The notes under the pieces are model-generated. The model was not told the origin of the DNA. It saw only the letters and a list, made by a program, of their open reading frames with translations, and searched no databases. From Zopfochytrium polystomum (lineage: Eukaryota; Chytridiomycota; Chytridiomycetes; Chytridiales; Chytridiaceae): a stretch of DNA of 64,000 nt. Of the stretch, positions 11,156-23,061 are shown piece by piece. The DNA lies in NCBI GenBank assembly GCA_025765615.1, contig JAIVFJ010000008.1, positions 186,001 to 250,000 on the forward strand. Direction: 5' to 3'. A program made the translations under genes and the position numbers. Every line of letters starts with the position of its first letter. The first letter of the stretch is position 1.

Positions 11156-13242
11156 TCATACGCTTGCAGTGCAGTCCCATTCCTCCGACAAAAATGGATT
11201 CTTCTGGTCGTCATCCTCCCGCAACTCTTCCAATCGATCCCAAAGTGTTACTGCCACACTCATATTTCTGCGAAGACTTTCTTTCAGCCGCCTTTTCAAA
11301 CATTGTGCGTCCCCACTGTCTTCGTACTCTTTTAGTATCTCCTCCTCTCCCGCCAATAACTCTCGTCGAGCGAGAATGGACTCGCGATGGAGAGAAAGAA
11401 GCTGCCGCAACTGCTGGCCATGCCCCGTGTTACCAGAACTTGCAACCTCAGCACCCCCTGCGTCGAGAATATGGTCCTCTGGCTGAGTTCTCGACGACGC
11501 CGACGAATTTGAGCTTGTCTGTGAGTGTGGGACGTGATCATGCAAATGTTTTCCGCCACCAGTGGTCCTCCTTTGCAGCACTTTCTCCTTGCCGCACTGG
11601 AAATCCTTAACTCGGCTAGCATACCGTAATGTGTTCAAAGTGTGTTCGGCGGAGCCGCATCCTGGGCTAATTGTCGCGATCATGGCTGTTTGGCTGTTCT
11701 TGCCGATGAAGGAGTCCCGCAGAATTTGAGTCAGTTTGGACCCTCGAAAAGGCACGTGGTCTGCAGGCCGTCCGGATGACCATTCAAGCTTCTGCAGAGC
11801 GCGAATACACTCCTTCAGCGCCAGGAGGCTCCGATTGATATTAGCGCCTTCATTTCGCGTCTTTTGTCCCACACTGCCCGCGTCCGCAGCTCGCTCGCTT
11901 CCGGCCAAATCCACCAGGCTGAGCGTTCCCGACGGTATGGCGGGTGCGGGCGTTGAGGACTTTCTCTCTGACTCTGAACTTTCGTGCAGTTTTATCTGAA
12001 ATACCGCGTGGGATCGAGAGCTGGACGAGTTTGCCCTGGTTAGTCCCGTTTTGCGATGGGCCTTCCCAATTCGAACCAGCTCGAGCATGTGATCAAGATC
12101 CTTCACTGCAACCTCTCGAAGTCCTAGTATTCTGACGACGCCGTTCTTATCCTCAAGCAATTGCATACTTCTTCCTTCTCCAGACAAAAGGTCAAAAACT
12201 TTTGACCCATAGACTTCGTAGAAAGATACGGCCAAGATGCATCGATTGGCCGTGGATTTGTTCGACTCCAAAGTCTGAAGTATTGTAAAAATGTCGCGGC
12301 AGGCGAACTCATAGATTCCCACTTCCTTTTCGCTTCCAAACAAAGTGTGAGTTTTTCCACTGCCTTGGGCGCGTTAGGTGCGCTTACATTCAGCGGTGTG
12401 AGTAAGACGAACCGGTTTGACCATAAGCGAATAGGGTGCATGCACCGTTTTGAAACAGCTTCTGAACCAGTGACGCAACCACAGCCCTGTAGATGTCCCA
12501 GTTCGATGCAGCCTCGTCAAATGCGCTGTCCATAATAAACTTGTGGGTTTCCAGTCGGCGAGATTGGTCAAGCGTGATTTTGGGCTCATGAACGTACACC
12601 GCCGCAGGAGCATTGACAGTCGTCTTCATAGAAACAACGTTGAATTCTTTTGACTGAATTTCTAAGGTCCACACCGTTATTCCTCAAAAAGCAGATGGGG
12701 GCGCTTACCTTTGGCATTAAGTGGCCTTTTTCTAACGCATACACTGATACGCTGGTCGCATTGACTAGCGCATTCTTCGGGCATGCCTTCATCAGGGACA
12801 CTGAACTGCTGGATCCATTCTTGATACATCAGATAATCACGATCTGCTGCATCAAGGTACTCGTCTGCTCTTCTAGCAGCCGCCGCCAGAGCCCGTCGTT
12901 CCTCACGCGCCTCTTTCAGCCTCGTGACGCTCAGTACGGTTTTGGAGGGAGCTGTAACCGAGCTGAGCCTGCCCGGGTCGGTGGCGGAAGGTAAATGTTC
13001 TGGCGCGGCGCGTGGGACCACACATCGACGAGCAGGCTTCAGTACTTCATTTTGAGCTGCGTTCGGGCCAGTGGTAACCAATCTACTTTCATGCACTCGT
13101 TTGATGTGCTCCAGCCGAGCTTGCGAGGCCTAACGCAATTGTCGTTGAGAAAATTGCCGGCTACCAATCATCAACGATGCACCTTAATAAACGCAGTGGG
13201 AGGCCGAAACTCTCCTGGAAGGAGGTCTTGTTGTTTAGCCAT
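11156..13242 (-). CDS. Kinesin-13 (KIF2/MCAK-type microtubule depolymerase)
   Basis: Start at 13242 (MAKQQDLLPGEFRPP); an intron at about 13187-13134 leads to ASQARLEHIKRVHESR. The neck is followed by RISVCVRKRPLNAKG, the kinesin-13 start of the motor domain. AYGQTGSGKTHTLFG (P-loop) forms across an intron near 12408-12360. Switch I is NSSSSRSHAVFQ, switch II LVDLAGSERA, and HVPFRGSKLTQILRDSFIGK plus HTLNTLRYASRVKDF are strong kinesin-13 signatures. The motor sits internally, after a roughly 130-residue neck, as in this family. The C-terminus is helical (HRESILARRELLAGEEE). Family members depolymerise microtubules in mitosis and set flagellar length, which fits a zoosporic fungus; that role is inferred. 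Confidence 0.93.
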
Positions 13243-13385
13243 GTTTTTCTTTTCTCCACATTGGTGCTTTGGAGACAATTTTGCTTGCGTCCACTTGGGC
13301 AGAAGTTCGCTTTGGACTTCCGCCGCGAAGTGACGTTAGGGGAGCGCTCCAAGTGAAACTCACGGACGTGATGTTTAATAGTCTA

Positions 13386-13439
13386 CACGCCTTGTGTGGA
13401 TGGTCATAGGTTCGCTATGGACCTTTACACTAAGGCGTG
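13386..13439. other. Strong 54-nt hairpin (inverted repeat)
   Basis: CACGCCTTGTGT (13386-13397) pairs with ACACTAAGGCGTG (13427-13439) with one bulged T, giving 12 bp. An inner stem GGTC-ATAG (13402-13409) pairs with CTAT-G-GACC (13415-13423) around a GTTCG loop. About 20 bp form in 54 nt, far above chance for a spacer. It could be part of a mobile-element end or a structured RNA; no function is known to me. Confidence 0.6.
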
Positions 13440-13920
13440 AACTGAACGTGATACAGTATCAGGCTTGCAGTCGAAGAAGCTTACACAGGCTCACATAAAA
13501 AGAGAAAGCCAGTTTAACTGTAATCTAAAACCCAAACCAAGATTTTCCTGGTTAGGATAACGACAAAATTTTCTTATGGGCACCGGTTAGGATAGCGGTT
13601 TCTGCAGCGTTAGAGAAATCTAAAACCGGAGGGTTACGTTTAATTGGGATTTCAATCTGAGCCCAATACTAAAGTCCCAGTTAGTCAGTTAGTTGAGGTG
13701 TTAACCCGTCTGACCCATTTATAGTTTGCGGAATTTCCTGTTTGAGTTGGGATAAGGTTAGAGGGTTCGTTCAGGACAGGGTTAGTGTGAGCAGGCTTTT
13801 TATCTTATCCTAATCGCGCTGCAAGGCCTTGAGAGAAAGGCCCGCAGTAAAACAAATCTGTTGTCTTAGAATGGCATTTACGCGGTCATGGGGTGAGATG
13901 TGGTTACCATTACATCATCG

Positions 13921-13985
13921 TACTGCGTTGGGTCTTGGTGTCCCCCAGGTCCAAAGCGGTAAGCCTGCATATCCTGAAGGCCCTG
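13921..13985. repeat. Dispersed repeat copy (partner at 49121-49185)
   Basis: The stretch reading TACTGCGTTGGGTCTTGGTG and onward aligns by eye with 49121 onward (ACTGCATTGGGTCCCAGGGC). It continues through GGTCCAAAGCGGTAAGCC against TGTCCAAAGTGGTAAGCC to a shared GGCCC. Both copies have the same orientation. The 49-kb copy lies just beyond the pol end of a copia relic, so this may be a degenerate solo LTR. Confidence 0.5.
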
Positions 13986-14210
13986 ATGACGTAACACTGA
14001 ATTGTTAGCCCCATTTCTTGGTGATTCACTCCTCTCATTCTTTTCTTTACTATTTTATTTTTTGTTTTGCTGTTTTGTATGTGTTTTCCCTCCTCCCTGG
14101 TGATTTCAACCCTTTCCTATTTCAGCAGCTGCCCCCCATCTTGTTGAGTGTGTGAACCTGTGCCTGAAGTTGCCTTGCCTGCCCTTTTCTTCCTGGCTGT
14201 ATATAGAGCT

Positions 14211-14298
14211 GGGGGTGGCAGTCCCCTGGTGTGTGACAGGAGGTTGAAGTTCTCTTGGCCATCATGGCAGTGTGCTGGGTTCAAGCCCCAGTGCACCT
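14211..14298 (+). repeat. tRNA-like element (possible SINE head)
   Basis: The T arm is perfect: CTGGG, loop TTCAAGC, CCCAG (14275-14291). A D arm GTC/GAC (14221-14237) has a GG in its loop. An anticodon stem GGAGG/TCTCT carries loop TTGAAGT (GAA at 34-36). A long variable arm GCC-ATCAT-GGC follows, and an acceptor pairing (14211-14217 with 14292-14298) has one mismatch. The class II variable arm does not fit a Phe (GAA) tRNA and no nearby T-run terminator follows, so a tRNA-derived SINE or tRNA relic is likelier than a working gene. Confidence 0.4.
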
Positions 14299-15699
14299 CA
14301 CCATTTCTGCATGCTGCTTAGGTTGGACTGGGTTGGAGCAACTTGGTGATGAAAGGATGGAGGGTAAATCTGTGGTGGTGCCTCTAGGTTCCTGTCAATA
14401 CATCTAGTCAAATCCAGGTCTCTCAAGGTGATATGAATGAGCTGGCTGGTCAGGCACTGCTGCAGTAATGGTCTCTCAGATATGCCTCCCTGGTTGTTGG
14501 CTCCTGTGGCCTCTGGTGGGCCTGGCCTTCACTGGGTTCAGACCCTCTTTCTCTCAGATTAATGCCTGTGATGTCATGGTGCAACATTTGGGTGAGGGAG
14601 TGGGTGTTAACCTTCCTTGCTTCTAAGATAGGGAATTCCTCTGGCTTGGTGAAGCAGATGTCTGTGTCCTAGTAGGATGAAGTAAGAAGAGTCCCACTGT
14701 CTCCCCCCCCCTGTGTGCCCCCTCCTTGGATTGAGTTGGAACTTCTCCTTGGAGTGAGACAAGTTGTGTCTGGTTCTGTTAAATGGAAAACAGTTCTGAT
14801 TTAATTCAACAGACACCTCTGCACTAACTGTTCCTTGTGCTTGCCCTCTGTGTCCAACCCCCGCCAACTTAGGGCTTGTCTTTGACAGAGAGGGAGCCTT
14901 GCTCCATGGTGGTGGCTTCAACAGACTGCGGTCTGGCCACTTTCCTCCCCACTCTCTTGTCTTCTTCAGTTGTATTGGAGTGCTGCACTTAGTGCCGCTC
15001 CCTGGAGCTTGCTGCATCTTGCGCCTCCAGCATTGTTACCAGATTTCCCGGTCCCCTTTGGCTTTGGCTTTTGCCTCCCATTGGGCCTACTCTGTGTCAT
15101 GGACCAGAGAACCCTATTCTTTGCTGCCACCTTTTCACAGTTGCCTTTGGTCTGAGTGTGAGAGTCTTCTCTTTGTGTGTAGTAAGAGAGTTTCTTTGTT
15201 TCTTGGGCTTCTTAAGACTCCAAATACATTGTCCTGTCTAGTGGCCCCTAGACATCTCCTTTTTGCCCTTTTTCACTTTTCAGGATTGGTATTTAGGTCA
15301 TTGCTCTATTTGCCACCCATAGCCCAGGGTGAGGATTTAGAGAGCACAGTCTCACAATACACTCTGTAAAAGACAAAGTTCCTAGCTGCCCCTCATTGTA
15401 TCCCAAATCGAAATCAGACACAATAGGCTGCCAAGCCTGCAACCTCACATAAAAGAGTGGATAACAACATTTTAACCAGTATCTGGCTGCGCACATGTGT
15501 CAGTTATCGTCTTTGGCACAACTAAGAATTGTTTGGAGTGTAAGAAGAGATCAAACACAAAAGTTCATACATTAACAGAAATGAAAGAAACCCCAACGAA
15601 AATGTAATAATTAAGTACTCTCACAAAATATAGTGCAGTTCGTACAGTTTCTCTGGTCAAAGACAGTGAAGCCCCAATTTCTGGTGATAGGCCACTCCG

Positions 15700-16144
15700 C
15701 CCACCCATGATTCATCCAGGCCACAAGACGCCTAAGCCACCACCTGTTAAACATTGAGCCAGAGCAGACCACTTGGGGTCTCTCCTGCTCTGTATTCGGC
15801 TTCTTCCGCTTCTATGGTCCAATTGGGGGAGATAGTGGGCGGTGGTTTTGGTATATCTTGTCATTGCTCTAGATGTGGGCCAATTCGCACTGGTTGCCGG
15901 CCACCCCAAAACGCTCCATTTCAATATAATAGAAACCAAAATTCCCTTGTTTAACGAGATTTTCGGGAGTAATTGATTTTATTTATACTGAACCTTTGGG
16001 ACTTGCCTCCATCGCTAATGAATGTGAATAATGTTTAACCTATCATTTGGTAGGACTTTATATACGATGATATCCACATAGCTCAGACTTCACTTCGACT
16101 GAGGGGTTCAAATGAAATAGAAAGTGCATTTTCGTTTCCATGGC
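15700..16144. other. 3' flank of the WD40 gene
   Basis: About 450 bp downstream of the WD40 stop; AT-rich in its centre (15950-16080). No coding frame, RNA gene or clear repeat seen. Confidence 0.4.
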
Positions 16145-18752
16145 TTACTGCGGACGGGCACACGCAGTATCGAACCACCAAGTTTTGATTGTTCGGTCCT
16201 CGGAACAACTGCAGAAAAAACTCTGAACAGGATTCCACGACGCTGAATAAACCGCACCGCCGTGTCCAGAGAGTCTGGACAGTAAGGTACCCTTCTCTGC
16301 ATCCCAAATATGCATTATCCCATCCTTCGCAGCGAGAAAACAAGAAAAATTAGAGACAACTGTTGCTTCCGAGTCCAAACACCTCACCTCTGATCCGCCA
16401 ACGATCAAAGATTCACCAGCAAACCCCGATCGGATGAAATTTTTCGATGTGTTCTGATGGCCCTTGTAACGCATCACAGGCTGGACAGTTCGGAGATCCC
16501 ACAACCGATTCGAATTGTCCTTTGAGCTTGACAATAGGCGGCTGCCGTTTGGGGACATCTCCACGGATGTCACCTCACCTAAATGCGATGCGATGGTTCG
16601 AACGCAAATACCTGGAGAAGTGAAGTGTCAATCGAAGCTATCCTTATTACCTTATGAGCCTTATGATCGAAGTTTACCGGAAACGAGGTCCCAAAATTTA
16701 ATTGTGTTGTCTTTACTACCACTGACGATCAAATTTCCGAGTGGTGAGAAAATCGTCTTCGACACTGACAGCTGGTGGCCAGTGAACGTTTTAAGGACAA
16801 CACCCCGCTCAACATCAAAAAGGCGAACGATTTTGTCATATCCTCCGGTAACAAGATGATTCTAGCCGTTTGCCATCAGCATTCTGAACTCGATCGACTG
16901 GCAGACTCACACTTCCTGGGTGCCACTGGACGGAATACACGTCTCCTGAGCTGCCTTCTAGCGTTGCAGATGGCTCAGACTTTGGGACCAGCAAGTTCCA
17001 GACCTAGACGAGACTGTTCAATACAAGAAACAGAAAAGGTTTGGAGGGCAATAGATACCTTGACAGTGCTGTCGGCTGAGGCACTCGCGACAAAATTACC
17101 GGTTCTGTTCGACGTGACATCCCAAACCCTGGAGGAGTGACCTTCAAGAACTGCAACGGTTCTTGCGCTATTCGTGTCCCATACTCGGCACGTGTTGTCG
17201 CTTAGAACGAATGCATAGTGAACATCTCAATCTTTTGTTCACAGAATCACCTTGATCCAGAAACTAAGAGCTGGCCGCGCTCGCCCACAAACTCGACGCA
17301 CTTAACATTGCCTTTGTGGCCCGTAAAAGTATTTCGGACCGCATTTGGAATTACGAGCGACTGATAATCCTCTAGCAGCCTGAACGATACGTGTATGTGA
17401 TACGTGTATGTAAGCAACTTGATCCCTTCAGCTCAAATAGTATTTCATCCCTACGTTCGTATTCTTGGTACGATCCCCGGGTGGTATCTGGAGAACTCGA
17501 TTTGATAGGCTACGGCTTGACGAAGGAGAGTAAGAAGTCGCTTCGGCGGCACAAACGGCGTTCTTTCGCGATCATTCTCTTCCACATCGATCATGTTTTG
17601 AAATAACTCGACCAGCTTCTCTCTGTTTCAGGAAGTGTGAGGCGGCCCGCTGTAAATCAATACCAAGCAGTACCTTGACGGACCTATTCCCTCCCATGTT
17701 CTGAAGGAAGGAGCCTCGTGCACTGATTTTGCTGTGAGAAGATAGCAAAGGTCTCTAAACTCCTGTGCTGTCGTTGAGAGATGCTCCAGTGGCTTGAGCC
17801 TCTTGTTTAAATGGGTGAAAGCCTTGATGGCTGTTAGTTTTTTTGGAAAAAAAAAAGAATTTGGTTCACCTTCTGAAGGTCATGATGTTCGATGTACTCA
17901 AGATATTGCTGCCTATACATGGCATAGAGAAACGCCTTCTGACTCCTAAGATTCAGCTTCGAGCACAGTTTATCAGCCTCCGGCCAGTCCCCTTCTAGCT
18001 AGGGTTAGTACGACGCTCAAAAATTGGAGAGGGAGGTGTACCCAAAAGAGCCTTCTTAATACGCTTAGCGTGTGTGATCTGATCTTCCCGCTCGTGCCAT
18101 TTCACGTTGGCCTCATCCAAGATCATCATTTTGGTCGCCAAATACCCTTCATCCCCAAGATATTGAGCTATCATTCTGATGACATCCTTTAATAGTGAAA
18201 CGGGTCAGCGTCAACAGAGATAGTACGGTAACAGAACCTCTTTTATCTTCGGATCACTCTCCACAAAAGTCTCTTCTTCCAGTCGGATTCTTGCTCGGAG
18301 TCCCACGTAATGCTGACTGCCTGCCATCTGAAGCAATTGGCCTCGTGTTTCTATTGCGAAGTCTGCTCTGGAGTTGTCTGAAGATGGTATGAAACATGTG
18401 CAATCATGAAGAGCGATTATCTGAATCAAAAGTTCGTACTTGATATGTTACTTGAATCTAAAAACTCGCCGTCATGCTCACCACCAGCACTGCTGAAAAC
18501 GGAATTCGATGGACCAGCCGAATGATCCATCAGCTCCGTCCGTTCGTCCACGCCAAAAATGGTGGAGGCGATGTCCACAGGCCCTTCTCTGGATCCCCAT
18601 GACACACGACCCAAATTGGACGGATCGGCTTGCGTTCTGCGAGGATCACGATTTCCAGTGGCGCTTCCAGAGGGGGCTGAGGATGGTCTCGAGGACAGAC
18701 TCTCTGCGAAATTCATCTTTTGAGACGACCTTGTCGGAGCGAGCACCGACAA
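16145..18752 (-). CDS. LisH-CTLH-WD40 repeat protein
   Basis: Start at 18752, or the internal ATG at 18716. A disordered Ser-rich N-terminus is followed by DVIRMIAQYLGDEGYLATKM, a LisH-type helix pair. The next exons read GDWPEADKLCSKL and QKAFLYAMYRQQYLEYIE, a CTLH/CRA-like helical part, then PPKRLLTLLRQAVAYQIEFS. The C-terminal half is a WD40 propeller: TFTGHKGNVKCVEFVGERG, SDNTCRVWDTNSA, GHSSRVWDVTSN, SADSTVKVWN, SSSKDNSNRLWDLR, GHGGAVYSASWNPVQ and SEDRTIKTWWFD. Architecture resembles WDR26/Gid7 relatives, which are ubiquitin-ligase or scaffold subunits, but I cannot assign the exact orthologue. About seven introns are needed. It is divergent from XPG, with start codons 14-50 bp apart. Confidence 0.75.
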
Positions 18753-18766
18753 GGCAATCGCCTCAG

Positions 18767-21700
18767 ATGGGCGTCAAGGGCCTATGGGAGATTCTGGAGC
18801 CAGCCGCTACTAATCAGAAGCTCGATACACTTTCCGGACAGAGACTCGCAGTCGATATCCCTCAAACGCTGCCATAACTTCCCTTGGACATCATTTTCCT
18901 CCAAAAAATTGCTGTTATCCTTAACTCCGCAACACACGCTAGTATTTGGCTCCATCAATTTCAGAAAGCACTTAGGGACAAGGAAGGAAACCCAGTGCAA
19001 GGGGCCCACGTCTTAGGATTCTTCCGAAGAATCTGCAAGCTTTTGTTCTTCAACATAAAGCCAGTGTTTGTATTCGATGGAGTTACAGCTCCGTTGAAAC
19101 GTCAGACAGTCGCAAACCGCCGGAAGCGCCACCGAGATGCCGAAACTAGCCTTCAGAAAACTGCTGAGAAGATCCTTCAGCAGCAACTACGGCTACGGGC
19201 AATTTCTTCCCTGACTCAGGAGGGGTGAGCATGTCTTCTGGAAACACGTATAACCTAGGCCACAGGAAACATGGGCAGATACCAGTGGGGGCTGAGTACG
19301 CCGAAGAAGTCGTTCGGCCCGCCCACTCAAAACGGCGGAAGTTGGATGAAACACCTCCTGTGCAGCCCATTGCCATAACTACGAAGGAAGAAGACGAATT
19401 TAATCTGCCTGCTGTAGTTCCGTAAGAGCATTCGTTTTGGAACAACGAATCGTCTCAGACCTTTGTGTTTGAAGGAGCGAATACCGTTCAAGAAGCGACC
19501 CTCGATTTGCAGATGAGCGAGAACTACGTGATTTTATTCGTGAACATCGCGATGAAGTCGATTTCGAGTCGGTCGACTTCGACTCTGAAACCTTCTCAAA
19601 CTTCCCCGTTGAACTGCAATATCAAATCATTCTGGATTTGAAGACCAACTCCCGCGAGGCGTCTTCAACGAGAGTTGGAGAACTCTTGCAAGCCCCAACA
19701 GCCATTGATTTTAGCAAAATTCAAATTCGAAACTTGGTGCACCGAAATACTTTGACGGAGAAATTGTTTCACATTGCCAAGACTGGCGGTGTGAGCGCGA
19801 ACCCAGCACTCTCGAAGCGTGCGGAGCAACACGAGAAATCTAACCAAAGACATCAAATCGCAAAGCGAATCGCCTCTGTGAAGGGTCGCGACTATGTCTT
19901 GGTGAAAAATGATCAGTCGACAGGAGTTGGGCACACCCTGAGACTAGTCCCATCTCAGTCCTCTAGGATTGTTGAACGAGGGAAGATAATTGAACAAAAC
20001 AGTACTGTTGAAAATGAGAGGGCAGCACGTGCGGTGAAGGAAATGGCATCATCAATGGATGACGGAGACAATGATGAGGAGTTCATCCCCGTGGAAGTTG
20101 TTCCCGAGGTTATGCATTCATTGGCAATGGCCCAGCCGGAGGGCGATTCTGAAGAAGAAGCTCTCTTTAGTGATGATGATGAGAACGCCAGTGCTTTGGT
20201 GGAGCAAAATTTGTCTGGAGAGCCTCGTTTACCTGTCGCTTCAAACGGATTGTTTAGTGAAGTTTCCAGCCCCCCACGTGAGGATCTAACGAAATCTAAT
20301 GCTTCCGGGCAATTCGAAGCCCACTATGACCAAATCAGTAGTAAGTATTTGTCTCATTCCAAGCCTGTTTCAACTTCATTACTCTGAGCCTTGTCTAATC
20401 TTCCTTAGATACACAATCATTCGTACAGAGGCTTCTGCAGAAAGCACCGCCGAAAGTTGAAGAATTTTGGCCCGAGTTCAGCAATCAAACAGCAGAAGAA
20501 TGGGCGCGAAAGCCAATTGAAGAATTGATTGAACTGCGAGATCGGGCAAACCGCCGCTTTATGAAAATGCCGAAAAATGAAGAGAAAGGGATTCACGTTC
20601 AATCGAAAGACTTCGTCGATAGCCTTCTCGCAGGACTTTTGGAGCATAAACTTTCACAGGAAGAACGCGGCGAGGAAGATGACCAAAACAGCGAATCTCA
20701 GGGGCAGTCGGAAATTATCGCAGAGAAGGGCAGTCTGCTCGACCCAGGCTGCGCTCCGAGGATCACTACTGCGCCAGTCGAGGAGAAAGAATATCAAAGA
20801 CGAACATCAGATCAGCCCCATAAACCACTCACGCCCGACCGGAACGTGGCAATTCCACAAAGCCCTGTTCTTTTCGACGCTGTAGTTCCTGAGCAAACAG
20901 CAGATGGCGATACGGTCGGCCCAAACTCATCGACTCCAGTGATCCATGCGGAAAATTCCGCCGATGAGCTTATTCCTTCGGAGGAGGCGGATGACACCTT
21001 TCAATTAGCTGAAACAAGTGGTTTGGACAGTGCGAAAGAGATTTCATTAGATGACCTTGTCGGAGTCGCTCAGACTGCCAATGAAGAAGACGAATTTATT
21101 CGCTTCATATCGGAGGTCCGAAGTGGAAATGCGTTTCAAGTTTCAAGCAGACTTCGCGATGAACTTTCGTCGCTGAAGGAGAAGCAATCGAAAGAGAAGC
21201 GAGATGCAGCAGGAGTCACTGCCGATATGATTCGTGATGTTCAGGTGCTAGAAGTTAAGTTTTGGGCTTGACCTAATCTTAACTCATGTAACAGGACCTG
21301 CTCCGATTATTTGGATTGCCATACATGACTGCACCCATGGAGGCGGAGGCTCAATGCGCTTGGCTACACAATGAAGAACTTGTAGACGGTATAATTACCG
21401 ATGACTCGGACGTCTTCCTCTTTGGCGGCAGGACCGTGTACAAAAATATGTTCAATCTTAACAAGTTTATAGAAATTTACAACTTGGAACGGATTGAGCG
21501 CGTAATGGGCCTTTCGAGGCAGTCTCTGATTCTGCTTGCCTATCTCCTTGGCAGCGACTACACCGAAGGAATCTCTGGAATTGGATCTGTCTCGGCGATG
21601 GAGATTTTAAAAGAGTTTGAAACTCTAACCTCAGGCGAAACCCGTGAGGCAGTATCGCCTTTACAAACTCTTCAACTGTTTAGGGATTGGACCGATTCTA

Positions 21701-22384
21701 TCAAAAATGGCCAGACCGTTTTTGAACTCTCAGATGATTTTGTTCAAAAATTCGTAAGTCAAATGAACGTGAATTACACACCTGATACACAAACAGAGGA
21801 AGAAAGCGAAAGTACTTGAACTTCCAGAAAGCTTTCCGGATCCCCGTGTGAACGAAGCTTACATGTTTCCCGAAATTGATGAGAACAAGTTGACCTTCCA
21901 GTGGGGAGCCCTCGATCTCGATGGAATTAGAGACTTCATGGAAGATAAAGCTGGGTACAGCGTGGGGAAGACCGACGAAATATTAGTTCCTGTCATCAAT
22001 GAGATGGTTTGTTGTCAGTTGTTAAAGCCTTCGTCCTTGTTTTACATGTGGTGTAGGATCGAAGACGAAAGTACGGTCACCAAGGCCGTATCGCAGATTT
22101 TTTCACTCAGCTAGGTTCAACAACAACAGCCTCGCATCGCAATGCCAGGATTCAAGTTCGTCTTCGTAGGAGAGGCTATTTGATTTTGTCTAAACTCTTT
22201 CTACCTATAGCGTGCGGCCGATGGATTAAAAGCCTCGCGCGGCGCTCGACCGGCACTTACTAGTCTGCTCGGTCGACGAGGAAGGGGGGGGAAGTCCCAG
22301 AGAGCCCATCGAGGAGGTAAAGGCGTTGGCCGGAAGCCAAAACCGACTCCTAATGAGCACTCGGGCGATTCCGGCGAGGAATAG
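18767..22384 (+). CDS. RAD2: XPG/Rad2-family DNA repair endonuclease
   Basis: Structure-specific 3' nuclease of nucleotide excision repair. The N-region reads [13 protein letters not shown], then [18 protein letters not shown] across the first intron, [12 protein letters not shown] and KPVFVFDG. A long acidic spacer follows (exons to about 21250), the usual layout of XPG as opposed to FEN1. The I-region follows: [50 protein letters not shown]. Catalytic acids D30, D77, the E of EAEAQC, the DDSD set and the D of GSDY are all present. The C-terminus carries QGRIADFF, a canonical PCNA-interacting motif, before a basic tail ending at 22384. About nine exons. Intron 1 (18855-18935) appears to be of the U12 AT-AC class; intron 2 (19225-19265) is only 41 nt. 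Confidence 0.93.
18855..18935 (+). other. Putative U12-type AT-AC intron (XPG intron 1)
   Basis: No GT donor lies where the XPG protein requires an exon end. The 5' site is G|ATATCCCTC, one base off the minor-class ATATCCTT. A perfect CCTTAAC branch motif (18919-18925) sits 11-12 nt before a 3' end in CAACAC. Removing 81 nt leaves GTC G|AC GCT AGT ATT TGG, giving A-V-D-A-S-I-W, the exact XPG consensus. Ending the intron at the nearby CTAG instead breaks the frame. Confidence 0.8.

Positions 22385-23061
<677 letters not shown>

Larger units (their letters stand above)
13440..15700. other. Gene-free accessory region with repeat-derived sequence
   Basis: No frame shows family motifs or codon coherence. 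Composition shifts at about 14.0 kb to TG/CT-rich sequence unlike neighbouring genes. It holds the tRNA-like element at 14211-14298 and a segment at 13921-13985 that resembles 49121-49185. A frame at 14899-15369 (plus) is Leu/Ser/Cys-rich and low in confidence. This is best read as decayed repeats. Confidence 0.5.

Noticed and set aside
14899..15369. 156-codon plus frame in the gene-free region
   Set aside because: Leu/Ser/Cys-rich with no motif, leader or homology I can name; composition follows the TC-rich repeat background.
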